Assembly: GCA_022824185.1 (NCBI GenBank) | Contig: JAJEAU010000001.1 | Coordinates: 1 to 64,000 of the forward strand | Direction of reading: 5' to 3' | From: Dehalococcoidia bacterium | GTDB lineage: Bacteria; Chloroflexota; Dehalococcoidia; Lucifugimonadales; Lucifugimonadaceae | Length of the DNA stretch: 64,000 nucleotides | Shown here: positions 16,651 to 25,587 of the stretch, piece after piece | Numbering within the stretch: position 1 is the stretch's first letter | Layout of the letters: the number at the start of each line of letters is the position of its first letter | The notes under the pieces: model-generated | What the model was told of the DNA's origin: nothing | The model's database searches: none | The model's input: the letters and a program-made list of their open reading frames with translations, nothing else | Translations under genes and position numbers: made by a program

Positions 16651-17535
16651 TCACGCGCTCTGCAGCTTAGCCGCCATCACCACGTTTTCCAGCAGCATCG
16701 CCACCGTCATCGGACCGACCCCGCCTGGCACCGGTGTGATCGCCGAAGCCTTCTCCTTGACGGCCTCGAAATCTACGTCGCCGGTCAATCGATAGCCGCT
16801 CCGACGGGTCGAATCTTCGACTCGAGACACCCCCACGTCGATCACCGCGGCCCCTTCCTTCACCATGTCAGCGGTGATCGTGTTCGGGACACCAGCAGCC
16901 GCCACGACGATGTCTGCCCGTCGAGTATGCGCACCCACGTCCTTCGTACCTGTATGACAAATCGTCACAGTCGCGTTAGCACCCAGACCCCGCTGCGTCA
17001 AAAGCAGTGCCAATGGCCGACTAACCAATGAACTCCTACCGACTATCACCACCTCCGCACCATTCACCTCAATCTCCTCCTCGATCAGCATCCGTTGGAC
17101 CCCTAATGGCGTCGCCGGCACAAATCTCGGCCGATTGAGCGAGAGCAGACCGGCGTTTTGGGAATGAAGCCCGTCTACATCCTTCAAAGGATCCAATCCG
17201 TTGATGATGTCGTCCGCGTCGATGTGATCCGGCAAAGGCAGTTGCACCAAGACGCCGTGATAACGATCATCCTGATTCAGTTCATCCACGACACCGGCAA
17301 GCTTGTCGGCACTCACGTCAGCCGAAATATTGATGGTTTCGGTGACAATCCCTACCTCTGCGCAGGCCCGTTCCTTACGCCTCACGTAAGAGTGCGACGC
17401 CGGATCATCACCCACAAGGACCACAGCCAGTCCCGGCGAGTACCCGTGTGAATCGGCGAACTTTCGGACCTTCGTTGCTACTTCCCCATGCACCTTCTTG
17501 GCGATTTCATTGCCACTGATGATCCGAGTTGCCAT
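16651..17535 (-). CDS. folD: methylenetetrahydrofolate dehydrogenase/cyclohydrolase
   Basis: Bifunctional folate enzyme of 294 residues. It interconverts methylene-, methenyl- and formyl-tetrahydrofolate using NADP. The catalytic Tyr/Lys pair lies in SYVRRKERACAEVGI, followed by GVLVQLPLPDHID, the substrate region DGLHSQNAG, PATPLGVQRML (usually PCTP), and the nucleotide loop VIVGRSSLVSRPLALLL. It ends with the family PVPGGVGPMTVAMLL. ATG 17535 (MATRIISGNEIAKK) was chosen; an ATG at 17559 is also in frame. It is divergent from acpS. Confidence 0.95.
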   Translation of the reverse strand: MATRIISGNEIAKKVHGEVATKVRKFADSHGYSPGLAVVLVGDDPASHSYVRRKERACAEVGIVTETINISADVSADKLAGVVDELNQDDRYHGVLVQLPLPDHIDADDIINGLDPLKDVDGLHSQNAGLLSLNRPRFVPATPLGVQRMLIEEEIEVNGAEVVIVGRSSLVSRPLALLLTQRGLGANATVTICHTGTKDVGAHTRRADIVVAAAGVPNTITADMVKEGAAVIDVGVSRVEDSTRRSGYRLTGDVDFEAVKEKASAITPVPGGVGPMTVAMLLENVVMAAKLQSA

Positions 17536-17636
17536 GGCGATAGTTGACCCACTTCCCATCGATGCTCTACGGTTTAAGTGCACACGCCAACCGACGTCAA
17601 CCGAACAGACGACGGCTCGAAGCGCGTACCCGAATC

Positions 17637-18020
17637 ATGATATACACCGGCGTTGACCTCATAGAGATCCCCCGCATCGCCACTGTCCGCGATCGCTACC
17701 CAATCCGATTCCTCAACAAAATCTTCACCGAGGGCGAGCAACGATACGCCCGCAACCGCGCACCGCAACTTGCGAGCCGCTTCGCCGCCAAAGAAGCCGT
17801 CATGAAAGCTCTGGGCACCGGCGTCCGAGGCGTACCTTGGAAGTCGATCGAGGTCACGCGCAAACGCGGCGGCCCTCCAGAGATCACGCTTCATGGACCG
17901 GCACGTCAACGAGCCGAAAAGATGGGCGTGACACGCATCGCCTTAAGCCTCACCCACTCCAAAGAGTTCGCCGCCGCATCAGTCGTCATGGAAGCGCGTG
18001 ATGACGCGTGGCGACCCTGA
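17637..18020 (+). CDS. acpS: holo-[acyl-carrier-protein] synthase
   Basis: A 127-residue phosphopantetheinyl transferase that loads CoA-derived phosphopantetheine onto acyl carrier protein. The magnesium-binding Asp is in YTGVDLIEIPRI and the Glu in RFAAKEAVMKALGTG, both at family positions. The C-terminus has IALSLTHSKEFAAASVV. ATG 17637 is the natural start; the longer frame upstream crosses the divergent folD promoter. It overlaps the downstream nnr fusion by 13 bases if that gene uses its GTG. Confidence 0.93.
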   Translation: MIYTGVDLIEIPRIATVRDRYPIRFLNKIFTEGEQRYARNRAPQLASRFAAKEAVMKALGTGVRGVPWKSIEVTRKRGGPPEITLHGPARQRAEKMGVTRIALSLTHSKEFAAASVVMEARDDAWRP

Positions 18021-19594
18021 AACCGCAGAACGGCATGACCAAGATCCAAAAAGTGGTCACCGCTGCCGAGATGTTGGCCACTGAAAACCAGTGGTTCGCC
18101 TCCGGCGAAATGACGCTCGAACAGTTGATGGACCGCGTCGGACGTCGGATCGCCGACTGGGTCATCGACGACCTCGCCGCTCAGGGAGGCGATCCCAACG
18201 TCCTCGCCTTGGTCGGAAAAGGCAATAATGGCGGAGACGCTATCGTCGCGGCAAAAATGCTGCGCAATGCCGGGTTTCCAATAAAACTTGCCATCATTTT
18301 GCCGCGCGAGCGGCAAGATCCGCTACTCGAAGAATTCATCGCGGCAGGTGGCGAGGCTATCGCAATCGAAGGCCCAGATGCAGAGCGCACTTTAGCAAAC
18401 TTATGCAACAAATCAAACTTAATTCTCGATGGAGTCTTCGGATTCAGTATCTCCAGACCAATCGATAAACCGATCTCGACATACTTTCAAATCGTCAAAA
18501 ACTCCGGCAAACGCATCGCTGCAATTGACATTCCTAGCGGCGCAAATCCCGACACTGGCGAATTCGATCCAAATGGCCTGCCTGCCGATGTCTGCTTACC
18601 AGTTGGCCTCCACAAAATCGGCCCTGCCGTCCGAATTGGCGCACCAGAATACGGCACCGAAACTGCACTACTGGACGTCGACATCCCAGACGAACTGACG
18701 CGAACCATCAAACGAGAGGTAAACAGTTTCGACCTCGCCAAATCGCTCTTGCCAGACCGAGACGCAACCTCTCACAAGGGCGACTTCGGTCGGACGCTTC
18801 TGATCTGCGGTTCCAACACCTACGTCGGTGCCGCAGCACTCGCGACGCGATCGTGCCTTCGTTCCGGAGTCGGATTAGTCACGCTCGCGACGCCCATCAG
18901 CGCTTACCGCAACATCGCGGGCAACATCCCAGAAGCGACCTACATTCCCCTCGAAGAGGACGAAAACGGGGTGATCCCCGACTCGGCATTCCGTCAAATC
19001 ACAGAACGAAACTTCGACGCTGATTCCGTAGTTTTCGGTGTCGGTGCCTCGTTGTCCTCGGGTGCCCGCGATCTGATCGCCAGACTCATATCCGATCACC
19101 AATTCTGGGCAGGACGCACAGGCGTGATCGACGCTGACGGATTGACAATCGTTTCCGAAATCAATGAGTGGTGGAAAGTCTTTGAGGGCAATCTCGTAAT
19201 CACTCCCCATCCGGGCGAAATGTCGCGCCTCTTGGGAGTGCCGATCGACCAAGTGGAAGCCGACCGAAGATCCGCCGCTGAGACAGCATCGGATAAGTTC
19301 AACTGCGTGACGGTCTTGAAAGGCGCGACAACCCTGATCGCCGCTCCCGGGGGGCGTCTCAGAGTCAACATGATGCCCAATCACGGGTTAGCGCGCGGGG
19401 GCAGCGGCGATGTCCTCGCAGGACTTATAGGCGGATTGTGCGCCAAATCGGATCCCTTCGACGCCGCTTCTCTTGGCGTATATCTCCATTCCTTAGCCGC
19501 CAAATCAGCACGAGAAGAGCTAACAGCATACGCCATGACCGCGGGTGATCTGATCACACATCTGCCCGACGCCTTCCGTGCGTTAGCATCGTAG
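18008..19594 (+). CDS. nnr: bifunctional NAD(P)H-hydrate epimerase / dehydratase
   Basis: A 528-residue repair enzyme that restores damaged NADH and NADPH hydrates. The N-terminal YjeF_N epimerase half has GKGNNGGDAIVAAKML and LILDGVFGFSISRPI, then AIDIPSG. The C-terminal ADP-dependent dehydratase half has HKGDFGRTLLICGS, IDADGLTI, TPHPGEMSRLLG and GLARGGSGDVLAGLIGGL. GTG 18008 overlaps acpS; ATG 18035 is an alternative that still leaves a complete epimerase domain. The acpS-nnr order is common in bacteria. Confidence 0.93.
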   Translation: MATLKPQNGMTKIQKVVTAAEMLATENQWFASGEMTLEQLMDRVGRRIADWVIDDLAAQGGDPNVLALVGKGNNGGDAIVAAKMLRNAGFPIKLAIILPRERQDPLLEEFIAAGGEAIAIEGPDAERTLANLCNKSNLILDGVFGFSISRPIDKPISTYFQIVKNSGKRIAAIDIPSGANPDTGEFDPNGLPADVCLPVGLHKIGPAVRIGAPEYGTETALLDVDIPDELTRTIKREVNSFDLAKSLLPDRDATSHKGDFGRTLLICGSNTYVGAAALATRSCLRSGVGLVTLATPISAYRNIAGNIPEATYIPLEEDENGVIPDSAFRQITERNFDADSVVFGVGASLSSGARDLIARLISDHQFWAGRTGVIDADGLTIVSEINEWWKVFEGNLVITPHPGEMSRLLGVPIDQVEADRRSAAETASDKFNCVTVLKGATTLIAAPGGRLRVNMMPNHGLARGGSGDVLAGLIGGLCAKSDPFDAASLGVYLHSLAAKSAREELTAYAMTAGDLITHLPDAFRALAS

Positions 19595-19639
19595 CCATCG
19601 GCAAGTAACACGTTCGCGAGCAGCCCAAAAATACGGACT

Positions 19640-20353
19640 ATGGCGGCAAAACCTAAACCCACTCTCGAAGAGATCGTCGACGAGTACGTACAGAGGGCGC
19701 GGTCCAAGCTTCGGCCAACTGAGTACGATCGCCAGCAAAAGAACGGTCTCACGCTGCACCACGTTATTGAGAATGATGAGTTCCGAATCCTCGACCACAT
19801 CATCGCTGTCAAAGACCGTCGCGTCGAATGGGTTTGGCGATCCCAGGACTTCTGGCCAACCGATCAACTGACAGACATAACCATTGCCGGCGTAGATCTC
19901 AGGAACTACGGCGTCATCCACGGACACAACCGAATCTCAGGCGTCAAATTCACTATCGGCCCACGACACTACGCCGGCCCCGACCCGGATGCATGCCTGC
20001 CCTACGTAAACGACTACCTACACCTCGAAGCCCACTATCGGTGGGACGACGACGAAATGAAACTACAACGAGCGAGAATCGGCGTCGACTTCATTACCAA
20101 GGACGGGCTGACGCTACGCGCCCGATCAGTAGAGGTTGAGTTGGCAAGGTTTTGGAACCTTGAATTCCGCTACCGGTCTTCGCTCGGCTCGCGCCTTCTT
20201 GTAGATGTCGACGGAGACGACCAGATCCGCATCGACGTCCCTACCGCGCTGAACCGAGATGAAGTGCGGGAAATCTACCAAAACGTGATGGCATATCGCG
20301 AAGGCAATCCCGACGCGGCTCTGCCGTCACAATTCGCCGTCGAAAGAGAATGA
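19640..20353 (+). CDS. hypothetical protein, 237 residues
   Basis: I do not recognise this soluble protein. It has a helical N-terminus (TLEEIVDEYVQRARSKLR), then a strand-rich middle with many aromatic residues (RVEWVWRSQDFWP, RHYAGPDP, HLEAHYRWDDDEM) and a basic helical region (VELARFWNLEFRYRS). There is no signal peptide or membrane segment. It lies 45 bases after the nnr fusion and its stop codon ends one base before a possible TTG start of coaBC, so it is very likely part of the same operon. Confidence 0.7.
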   Translation: MAAKPKPTLEEIVDEYVQRARSKLRPTEYDRQQKNGLTLHHVIENDEFRILDHIIAVKDRRVEWVWRSQDFWPTDQLTDITIAGVDLRNYGVIHGHNRISGVKFTIGPRHYAGPDPDACLPYVNDYLHLEAHYRWDDDEMKLQRARIGVDFITKDGLTLRARSVEVELARFWNLEFRYRSSLGSRLLVDVDGDDQIRIDVPTALNRDEVREIYQNVMAYREGNPDAALPSQFAVERE

Positions 20354-20399
20354 ATTGACGGTGGCACTCAACCCTATCGCCGCTCGGAACTTACTTGCA

Positions 20400-21623
20400 A
20401 TGACCGCCAGCACACCAACACCACTCGCCGACCGTCGCGTAGTACTCGGTGTCGCTGGATCTATCGCGGCATATAAGTCTGCGTACGTGGCGTCTGAACT
20501 CGTCAAACTCGGCGCACGCGTCGATGTTGTCATGACCGAATCGGCTCAGAGATTCATCGGCAGCGCGACATTCTCAGCCTTGAGCCACAACCCAGTGACC
20601 ACGTCACTGTGGGATGCGAACACCGAAATCAGCATCGATCACGTCGCCCTAGCGACGAAGGCAGACTGCATCGCGATTGCGCCGATCACAGCTAACTTGC
20701 TCGCCAAAATAGCTTGGGGGATCACCGACGAAGCCCTCACGGCCACCGTCCTAGCTTCCAGCGCGCCACTCGTTTTGGCCCCTGCGATGGACGCTGACAT
20801 GTTCGCCGCGCCGTCGACTCGAACCAACGTCGCAACCCTTCGCGAACGAGGAGCAACTATCGTCGGACCCGAATCAGGGCGCCTCGCGTCAGGCCTCATT
20901 GGCGAAGGCCGTATGAGCGAACCCTACGACATCGTCGACGCTATCCGCCTCACCATCGGCAAACGACTCGGCGACCTGAAAAACCGACGCATCGTCGTAA
21001 CCGCCGGTGGCACCCGAGAACCCATCGATCCCGTCCGCGTGATCACCAACCATTCAACGGGCAAGATGGGCTACGCAATTGCCGAAGCCGCACGAGACCG
21101 CGGTGCCGAAACCACTCTGATAACCGCCGCAAACGGCATCCGTGCACCCTGGGGTGTCGACACAATTGATGTCAGCACCGTCGACGAAATGCGCGACGCT
21201 ACCCTGCCCGCATCCGCCGAAGCCGACGTCTTGATCATGGCCGCCGCAATCTCCGACTTCAGACCCAAGAATTTCGCCGGCGAGAAGATCAAAAAGCGCA
21301 CCGGCCAGGGATTGTCGATGGACCTCGAAGAGATCGAAGACTGGATGCCCAAGGCCACCGGCCCACGCCTAGTCAAAGTAGCCTTCGCCGCAGAAACCGG
21401 CGACGCAGCAACCAAAGGAGCCGCGAAAATGGCGGCTAAGGGTGCTACGATCACCGTCGCCAACGACGTCTCTGAAGCAGGAAGCGGTTTCGGAACCGAT
21501 ACCAACCGCGTCGACATCGTTCGCACTGACGGATCAATCGAGCCATTGCCCCTGATGAGCAAGTACGATGTCGGCAATGCGATACTAGACAGAGTCAAAC
21601 CTCACCTATTCGAACCCAACTAG
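20400..21623 (+). CDS. coaBC: phosphopantothenoylcysteine decarboxylase/synthetase
   Basis: A fused CoA-biosynthesis enzyme of 407 residues. The flavoprotein decarboxylase half has GVAGSIAAYKSAYVASEL, His81 in DHVALATKAD and IAPITANLLAKIAWG. The synthetase half begins with VVTAGGTREPIDPVRVI and NHSTGKMGYAIA, with KIKKRTGQ and a late TNRVDIVR. In the decarboxylase half, the PxMNxxMW motif reads PAMDADMF and the ACGD-type cysteine loop reads LASGLIGEGRM, so the usual Asn and Cys are Asp131 and Ser164. ATG 20400 gives the family-typical short N-terminus; TTG 20355 is possible. Confidence 0.88.
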   Translation: MTASTPTPLADRRVVLGVAGSIAAYKSAYVASELVKLGARVDVVMTESAQRFIGSATFSALSHNPVTTSLWDANTEISIDHVALATKADCIAIAPITANLLAKIAWGITDEALTATVLASSAPLVLAPAMDADMFAAPSTRTNVATLRERGATIVGPESGRLASGLIGEGRMSEPYDIVDAIRLTIGKRLGDLKNRRIVVTAGGTREPIDPVRVITNHSTGKMGYAIAEAARDRGAETTLITAANGIRAPWGVDTIDVSTVDEMRDATLPASAEADVLIMAAAISDFRPKNFAGEKIKKRTGQGLSMDLEEIEDWMPKATGPRLVKVAFAAETGDAATKGAAKMAAKGATITVANDVSEAGSGFGTDTNRVDIVRTDGSIEPLPLMSKYDVGNAILDRVKPHLFEPN

Positions 21624-21640
21624 CCCAAAGCAGTCTGCCC

Positions 21641-21922
21641 ATGCGTCTCTACTGGCGACAACGAAAACGCGGCTACGATCTCATCGTCGAAGACGACGAC
21701 GGCGATATGTTCAACGTCGGAGGCGTCCGTCAAACCCGCCGCGGCGGTATCGAAGCCATGGCGAAAACCATGGGATACGACCCCGGCAGAGCGATGAAAC
21801 ACCTGCCCTCCATGGAACATGGCATACAGTTCGTCGAGCAGTTCCAGCCGTGGCGAGACTTCTTCCCCGGCCATCCCTTGGAACTCGAAAACGATATCGT
21901 AGTCCCTGAAGAGCTGGCCTGA
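21641..21922 (+). CDS. small hypothetical protein, 93 residues
   Basis: I do not recognise this protein. It is basic at the N-terminus (MRLYWRQRKRGYDLIVEDDDG), has no membrane segment or cysteine and ends in an acidic tail (ELENDIVVPEELA). It starts 18 bases after coaBC and ends 17 bases before the flavoprotein, and its codon use matches its neighbours. It is therefore likely a real operon member. Confidence 0.55.
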   Translation: MRLYWRQRKRGYDLIVEDDDGDMFNVGGVRQTRRGGIEAMAKTMGYDPGRAMKHLPSMEHGIQFVEQFQPWRDFFPGHPLELENDIVVPEELA

Positions 21923-21938
21923 TCAAGCCGCGTTTCGT

Positions 21939-23081
21939 TTGCCCGAGTTCGAAAGACTCATCGACCAAGCCCACGATCTCGCATCGACGGTCACCCCTGC
22001 TGTCACTCGCATCGACTCCGAGCGGCGCATCCCAGAGGACATCATTCGGCCCATCATCGATGCCGGCTTTTTTCGTCTCCTCATTCCCGAATCTCTAGGC
22101 GGTTCTGAACTAGCACACCCAGATTTCCTCAAAATCGTGCGCGTCTTCGCAGAGGCCGACGCCAGTGTCGGATGGTGCATCAACCAAAACAACGTCTTCG
22201 CAACCAACTCCGTTCGCGTCAGCAGAAATGTCGCTGAAGAAATCTGGGGTGATCCCCAAAACGTCGTCACCAACGGACCGCCTCGATCCGGCACTAAAGC
22301 TGTCAAAACCGAAGGCGGATACCTGATGACCGGGACATGGGATTTCAGCAGCGGAATCTCTCATGCCACGTGGGTTGCCGCACTCGCACCCGTACACGAA
22401 ACCGATGGCACCGCCACCAAGGAGATGCGGACGTTCCTTATCCCGAAGTCGCAAGTCGAAGTCATCGACCAATGGTTCGTCGGTGGCCTGCGCGGCACCG
22501 CCAGCCTGAGTTTCAAGACCGAAAACCTGTTCGTGCCCGCGGAACGCTCCTACGGCCTCCAAGAACCATCTTCAGAATCCGGTCCCCTCTACGTCATCCA
22601 CACTACCCCGATGTTCGCATCAGGATTTGCAATGGTCGCTTTAGGCGTCGCGCGAACCGCATTGGACTTCGCCATCGACCTCACAAAACGCAAAACCATC
22701 CAAGGCGCGACGAGCATCCTCAGCGCTGACACCACTACTCACCGCATGATTGGCGAGGCCGAAGCCTGTTGGAACGCCGCAAGGACCTTTCTTGACGAAG
22801 CCACAGCCAAAATGTGGCAAGCCGTCACCGAAACACGCAAACTCCCAACTGCAGAACGCATCCAAGTCCGCCTCGCTGGCACTCACGCCATCAGGACATC
22901 CGCCGATGTCGTCAACTCTGCATACACAATCTGCGGTTCAACCGCGATATTCAATACCAACACGATCCAACGCTGCTTCCAAGACGCCCACGCCATCAGA
23001 CAGCAGATCCAAGGCCGCCCCAACAACTATGACACAGCCGGACAGTTCTACCTCGGCCTAGAGCCCAAAGGCATATTCTGA
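21939..23081 (+). CDS. acyl-CoA dehydrogenase-like flavoprotein (HsaA-type monooxygenase)
   Basis: 380 residues with the acyl-CoA-dehydrogenase fold, closest in character to flavin-dependent hydroxylases such as HsaA and related group D monooxygenases. Visible landmarks are PEDIIRPIIDAGFFRLLIPESLGG at the N-terminus (role: family opening), DASVGWCINQNN, GGYLMTGTWDFSSGI, WFVGGLRGTASLSF and the C-terminal CGSTAIFNTNTIQRCFQDAHAI. Members hydroxylate aromatic or terpenoid substrates with reduced flavin from a partner reductase, which is not encoded next to it. The start is TTG 21939. Its 3' end lies 17 bases from a convergent sulfatase. Confidence 0.8.
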   Translation: MPEFERLIDQAHDLASTVTPAVTRIDSERRIPEDIIRPIIDAGFFRLLIPESLGGSELAHPDFLKIVRVFAEADASVGWCINQNNVFATNSVRVSRNVAEEIWGDPQNVVTNGPPRSGTKAVKTEGGYLMTGTWDFSSGISHATWVAALAPVHETDGTATKEMRTFLIPKSQVEVIDQWFVGGLRGTASLSFKTENLFVPAERSYGLQEPSSESGPLYVIHTTPMFASGFAMVALGVARTALDFAIDLTKRKTIQGATSILSADTTTHRMIGEAEACWNAARTFLDEATAKMWQAVTETRKLPTAERIQVRLAGTHAIRTSADVVNSAYTICGSTAIFNTNTIQRCFQDAHAIRQQIQGRPNNYDTAGQFYLGLEPKGIF

Positions 23082-23098
23082 CGAGTTGCGGTTGATTC

Positions 23099-24832
23099 TC
23101 ACGACCGCCCAATCGTTTGCGGCAACCCGACTGGTTCGGAATCCTCAGTCTCGATCATCCACTCCGCTAATAACCGCCGCATCTCCGATACGACGACTGA
23201 GTTCCCCGGATCATGGGCAACGTTGTACAGCTCCCAAGGATCATTGACCAAGTCGTACAACTCATCCTCGGGATCTGCAACATCCCCTGTCCCTGCACCC
23301 TGCGCCATCGGATCAGTCACGTATTTCCACTCAACTGTCCGAACCATCTTACGCCGCCCTTGTGCTTCCCTTCCCCACAGAGTCTCAATCAACGTTCGAT
23401 AACCCCATGGCTTCTCGCATGCTTCGACATGCTCCATCGTCACAGGAGGACCGCCTGCACCGTACTCTGAGAATGCCGCCTTCCTGGGCGCCGCATTAGT
23501 AGCGGTCGGCAACGGTTTCCCTTGCACACGACGCAACAACCCGCTCTTCACCTTCCCGGACACATCAATCGTCGATTCGCGGTCGCTTTTGCCATCACCA
23601 AGTGAACTCGACGTACCGCCGGCCCATCCATCGTGTATGCCCTCAAAGCTCGCTAACCTCTGCAACTCCAAGAGCGTCGGCAGAATATCGACAGTATTGA
23701 CCATGGACTCGTCGATCGCCCCTCGCGGTACACCACCATCTGGGAACGACACGATCAACGGCACCCGAGTTAAACAGTCGTAGAACACACCTCCCTTGAC
23801 CGCCATGTTGTGCTCCGCCATGAAGTCCCCGTGATCCGCCGTGAACACGATGATCGTGACCTCCAACTGTCCCAACTCCTCTAACTTGTCGAGAATCCGA
23901 CCAATTCCATCATCCATCAGCCGGGTCATCGCGTGATAGACCGACACCAATCCACGGATACCCTCCTCGCGATCCTCATCCATCCCCAACATTGAATAAA
24001 GGACCCTATTCACCTCTGGCGCCGGGCTCACCATCCCGTTTGGCTTGTACGGCACATCCCCCGACTCGGTGTCATGTTCACCCTCAGCGAACTCGTCCCG
24101 TCGGATCGGCGGTAACGGGACCTCGTCTGGCGGGTTCAGATCCACATACTGCCGAGGCGCCTCGTAAGGCTCATGCGGATCCGGGTACGAGACCATCAAC
24201 GCGAACGGACGCGAATCACCGTCACGTCCAAAGGTATCTCCATCCGCAACTCTTTCGAGAAATGCTTCCGTCTGTGCGGTAATCACACTCGATCCATAAT
24301 CCTCAATCGGATGATCCGTCACCGCATACGCGATTGTTGGACTCTGACGGTTTTCATTCAGGTGCACTCGATCCTCGTGCGCCGCGTTGATTGCCTCAAT
24401 CGGTCTCACCCATTCCATCCCTTTAGTCCCCGGAACTCCACCTGCATAATCCCCTTGGGGTAAACCGCCATGTCCCATCTCGCACCGCACATCAAACAAC
24501 GCCAAATCCTCATCCGTGACGAAGCAGTGGTTCTTACCGATCAATCCCGTCGTGTATCCCGCATCCCGCCAGATCCGGATCGCGTGCGTCTCGCTCTCAG
24601 GCATCAACGTCTCGTTACGCCGACATCCGGTCGTATGCGGATACCTTCCAGTCATGACCGATGTTCGGGCAGGAACACACAGCGGATGGGGCGTGATCGC
24701 ATTGCGATACATGACGCCACGTTCCGCCAATCTCTCCAAAGACGGAGTCTCAACCCCGATCTCCGAGTACATCTTCAAACCCGACCACTTCAATTGGTCC
24801 GCCATTATGAACAGAACATTCGGTCGCTTCAT
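23099..24832 (-). CDS. sulfatase
   Basis: A 577-residue member of the alkaline-phosphatase-superfamily sulfatases. The formylglycine site is Cys52 in LCVPARTSVMTGRYPH (CxPxR type). Metal-site elements are MADQL at the N-terminus and FTADHGDFMAEH near residue 335. There is no signal peptide, so it acts inside the cell and resembles choline-sulfatase or phosphonate-monoester-hydrolase relatives. It would need a formylglycine-generating enzyme, which is not seen here. It overlaps the upstream alkD by 4 bases (ATGA), so the two are translationally coupled. Confidence 0.88.
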   Translation of the reverse strand: MKRPNVLFIMADQLKWSGLKMYSEIGVETPSLERLAERGVMYRNAITPHPLCVPARTSVMTGRYPHTTGCRRNETLMPESETHAIRIWRDAGYTTGLIGKNHCFVTDEDLALFDVRCEMGHGGLPQGDYAGGVPGTKGMEWVRPIEAINAAHEDRVHLNENRQSPTIAYAVTDHPIEDYGSSVITAQTEAFLERVADGDTFGRDGDSRPFALMVSYPDPHEPYEAPRQYVDLNPPDEVPLPPIRRDEFAEGEHDTESGDVPYKPNGMVSPAPEVNRVLYSMLGMDEDREEGIRGLVSVYHAMTRLMDDGIGRILDKLEELGQLEVTIIVFTADHGDFMAEHNMAVKGGVFYDCLTRVPLIVSFPDGGVPRGAIDESMVNTVDILPTLLELQRLASFEGIHDGWAGGTSSSLGDGKSDRESTIDVSGKVKSGLLRRVQGKPLPTATNAAPRKAAFSEYGAGGPPVTMEHVEACEKPWGYRTLIETLWGREAQGRRKMVRTVEWKYVTDPMAQGAGTGDVADPEDELYDLVNDPWELYNVAHDPGNSVVVSEMRRLLAEWMIETEDSEPVGLPQTIGRS

Positions 24833-25587
24833 CTGCTTACTCTCCTTTGACCCGATCGCCTGATCTCGATCAGTTTCGAACGTTGTTCTTCGGGTAGATA
24901 CTTAACCGCTTCCCGCATCGTAACCGCAGATGCATTCGCCGCCCGAGGCTTCATCCACTCAAAGACCACCTCAGGCGAGTGTTTCGACACCTCGCGAAGA
25001 ATCCATCCGATCGCTTTCTGGATGAAAAACTCATCATCTTCAAGCATTGTGTCCGCATACCTGGCAAACTCTTCCCAACCGTCCCGCTCACGCCGCAAAG
25101 CAGGCAACAACGCCAACATCGAAGTCCGTCTCACCCAGAAATCCTCGTCGCTCGACCATCTTCCCCGAACCTGTGCCGAAACATCTGCACCGTCCAGGAT
25201 CGGCGCAACCACATTGATCGACAGATCGTCAATCAATGCCCATGTGAACGACCGTCTCAAAAGCCCTTCGATGGACGATATATCGCCGAGATCGAAATCC
25301 TCGCTTCGAGCTGCGAGGATATTCACCCCCAACTTGCGCAGCTCGTAAACTCCCCTGCTCCACAACTCCAAGATCAACGCCTCGAGATCGGACTTGTCTA
25401 GATCTATCCTTTCCCGAGCAAAACGACGCGCCAGTTTACGGATTTCCGGCACGCTGACTCCATAGTGATCAATCTCCGACTTCAGATATCGCTTCTCATT
25501 GACCGCCCGATCCTCCGTGCCCAGCGCCTCTAGCTGAGTCGCAAGATCATCTGCCACCGCAACCAAATCAACAACGGTCAGACTCAC
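24829..25587 (-). CDS. AlkD-like DNA alkylation repair protein
   Basis: A HEAT-repeat DNA glycosylase of 252 residues. AlkD proteins remove alkylated purines without flipping the base. Family segments are NEKRYLKSEIDHYGVSVPEIRKLA, ELWSRGVYELRKLGVNIL, TWALIDDLSINVVAPIL with the conserved Asp, DFWVRRTSMLALLPALR, and DDEFFIQKAIGWILREVS. I start it at GTG 25587, whose last two bases plus A form the stop of the peptidase gene (GTGA overlap). The longer frame upstream is inside the peptidase gene. It sits between the peptidase and sulfatase in one coupled run. Confidence 0.85.
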   Translation of the reverse strand: MSLTVVDLVAVADDLATQLEALGTEDRAVNEKRYLKSEIDHYGVSVPEIRKLARRFARERIDLDKSDLEALILELWSRGVYELRKLGVNILAARSEDFDLGDISSIEGLLRRSFTWALIDDLSINVVAPILDGADVSAQVRGRWSSDEDFWVRRTSMLALLPALRRERDGWEEFARYADTMLEDDEFFIQKAIGWILREVSKHSPEVVFEWMKPRAANASAVTMREAVKYLPEEQRSKLIEIRRSGQRRVSR

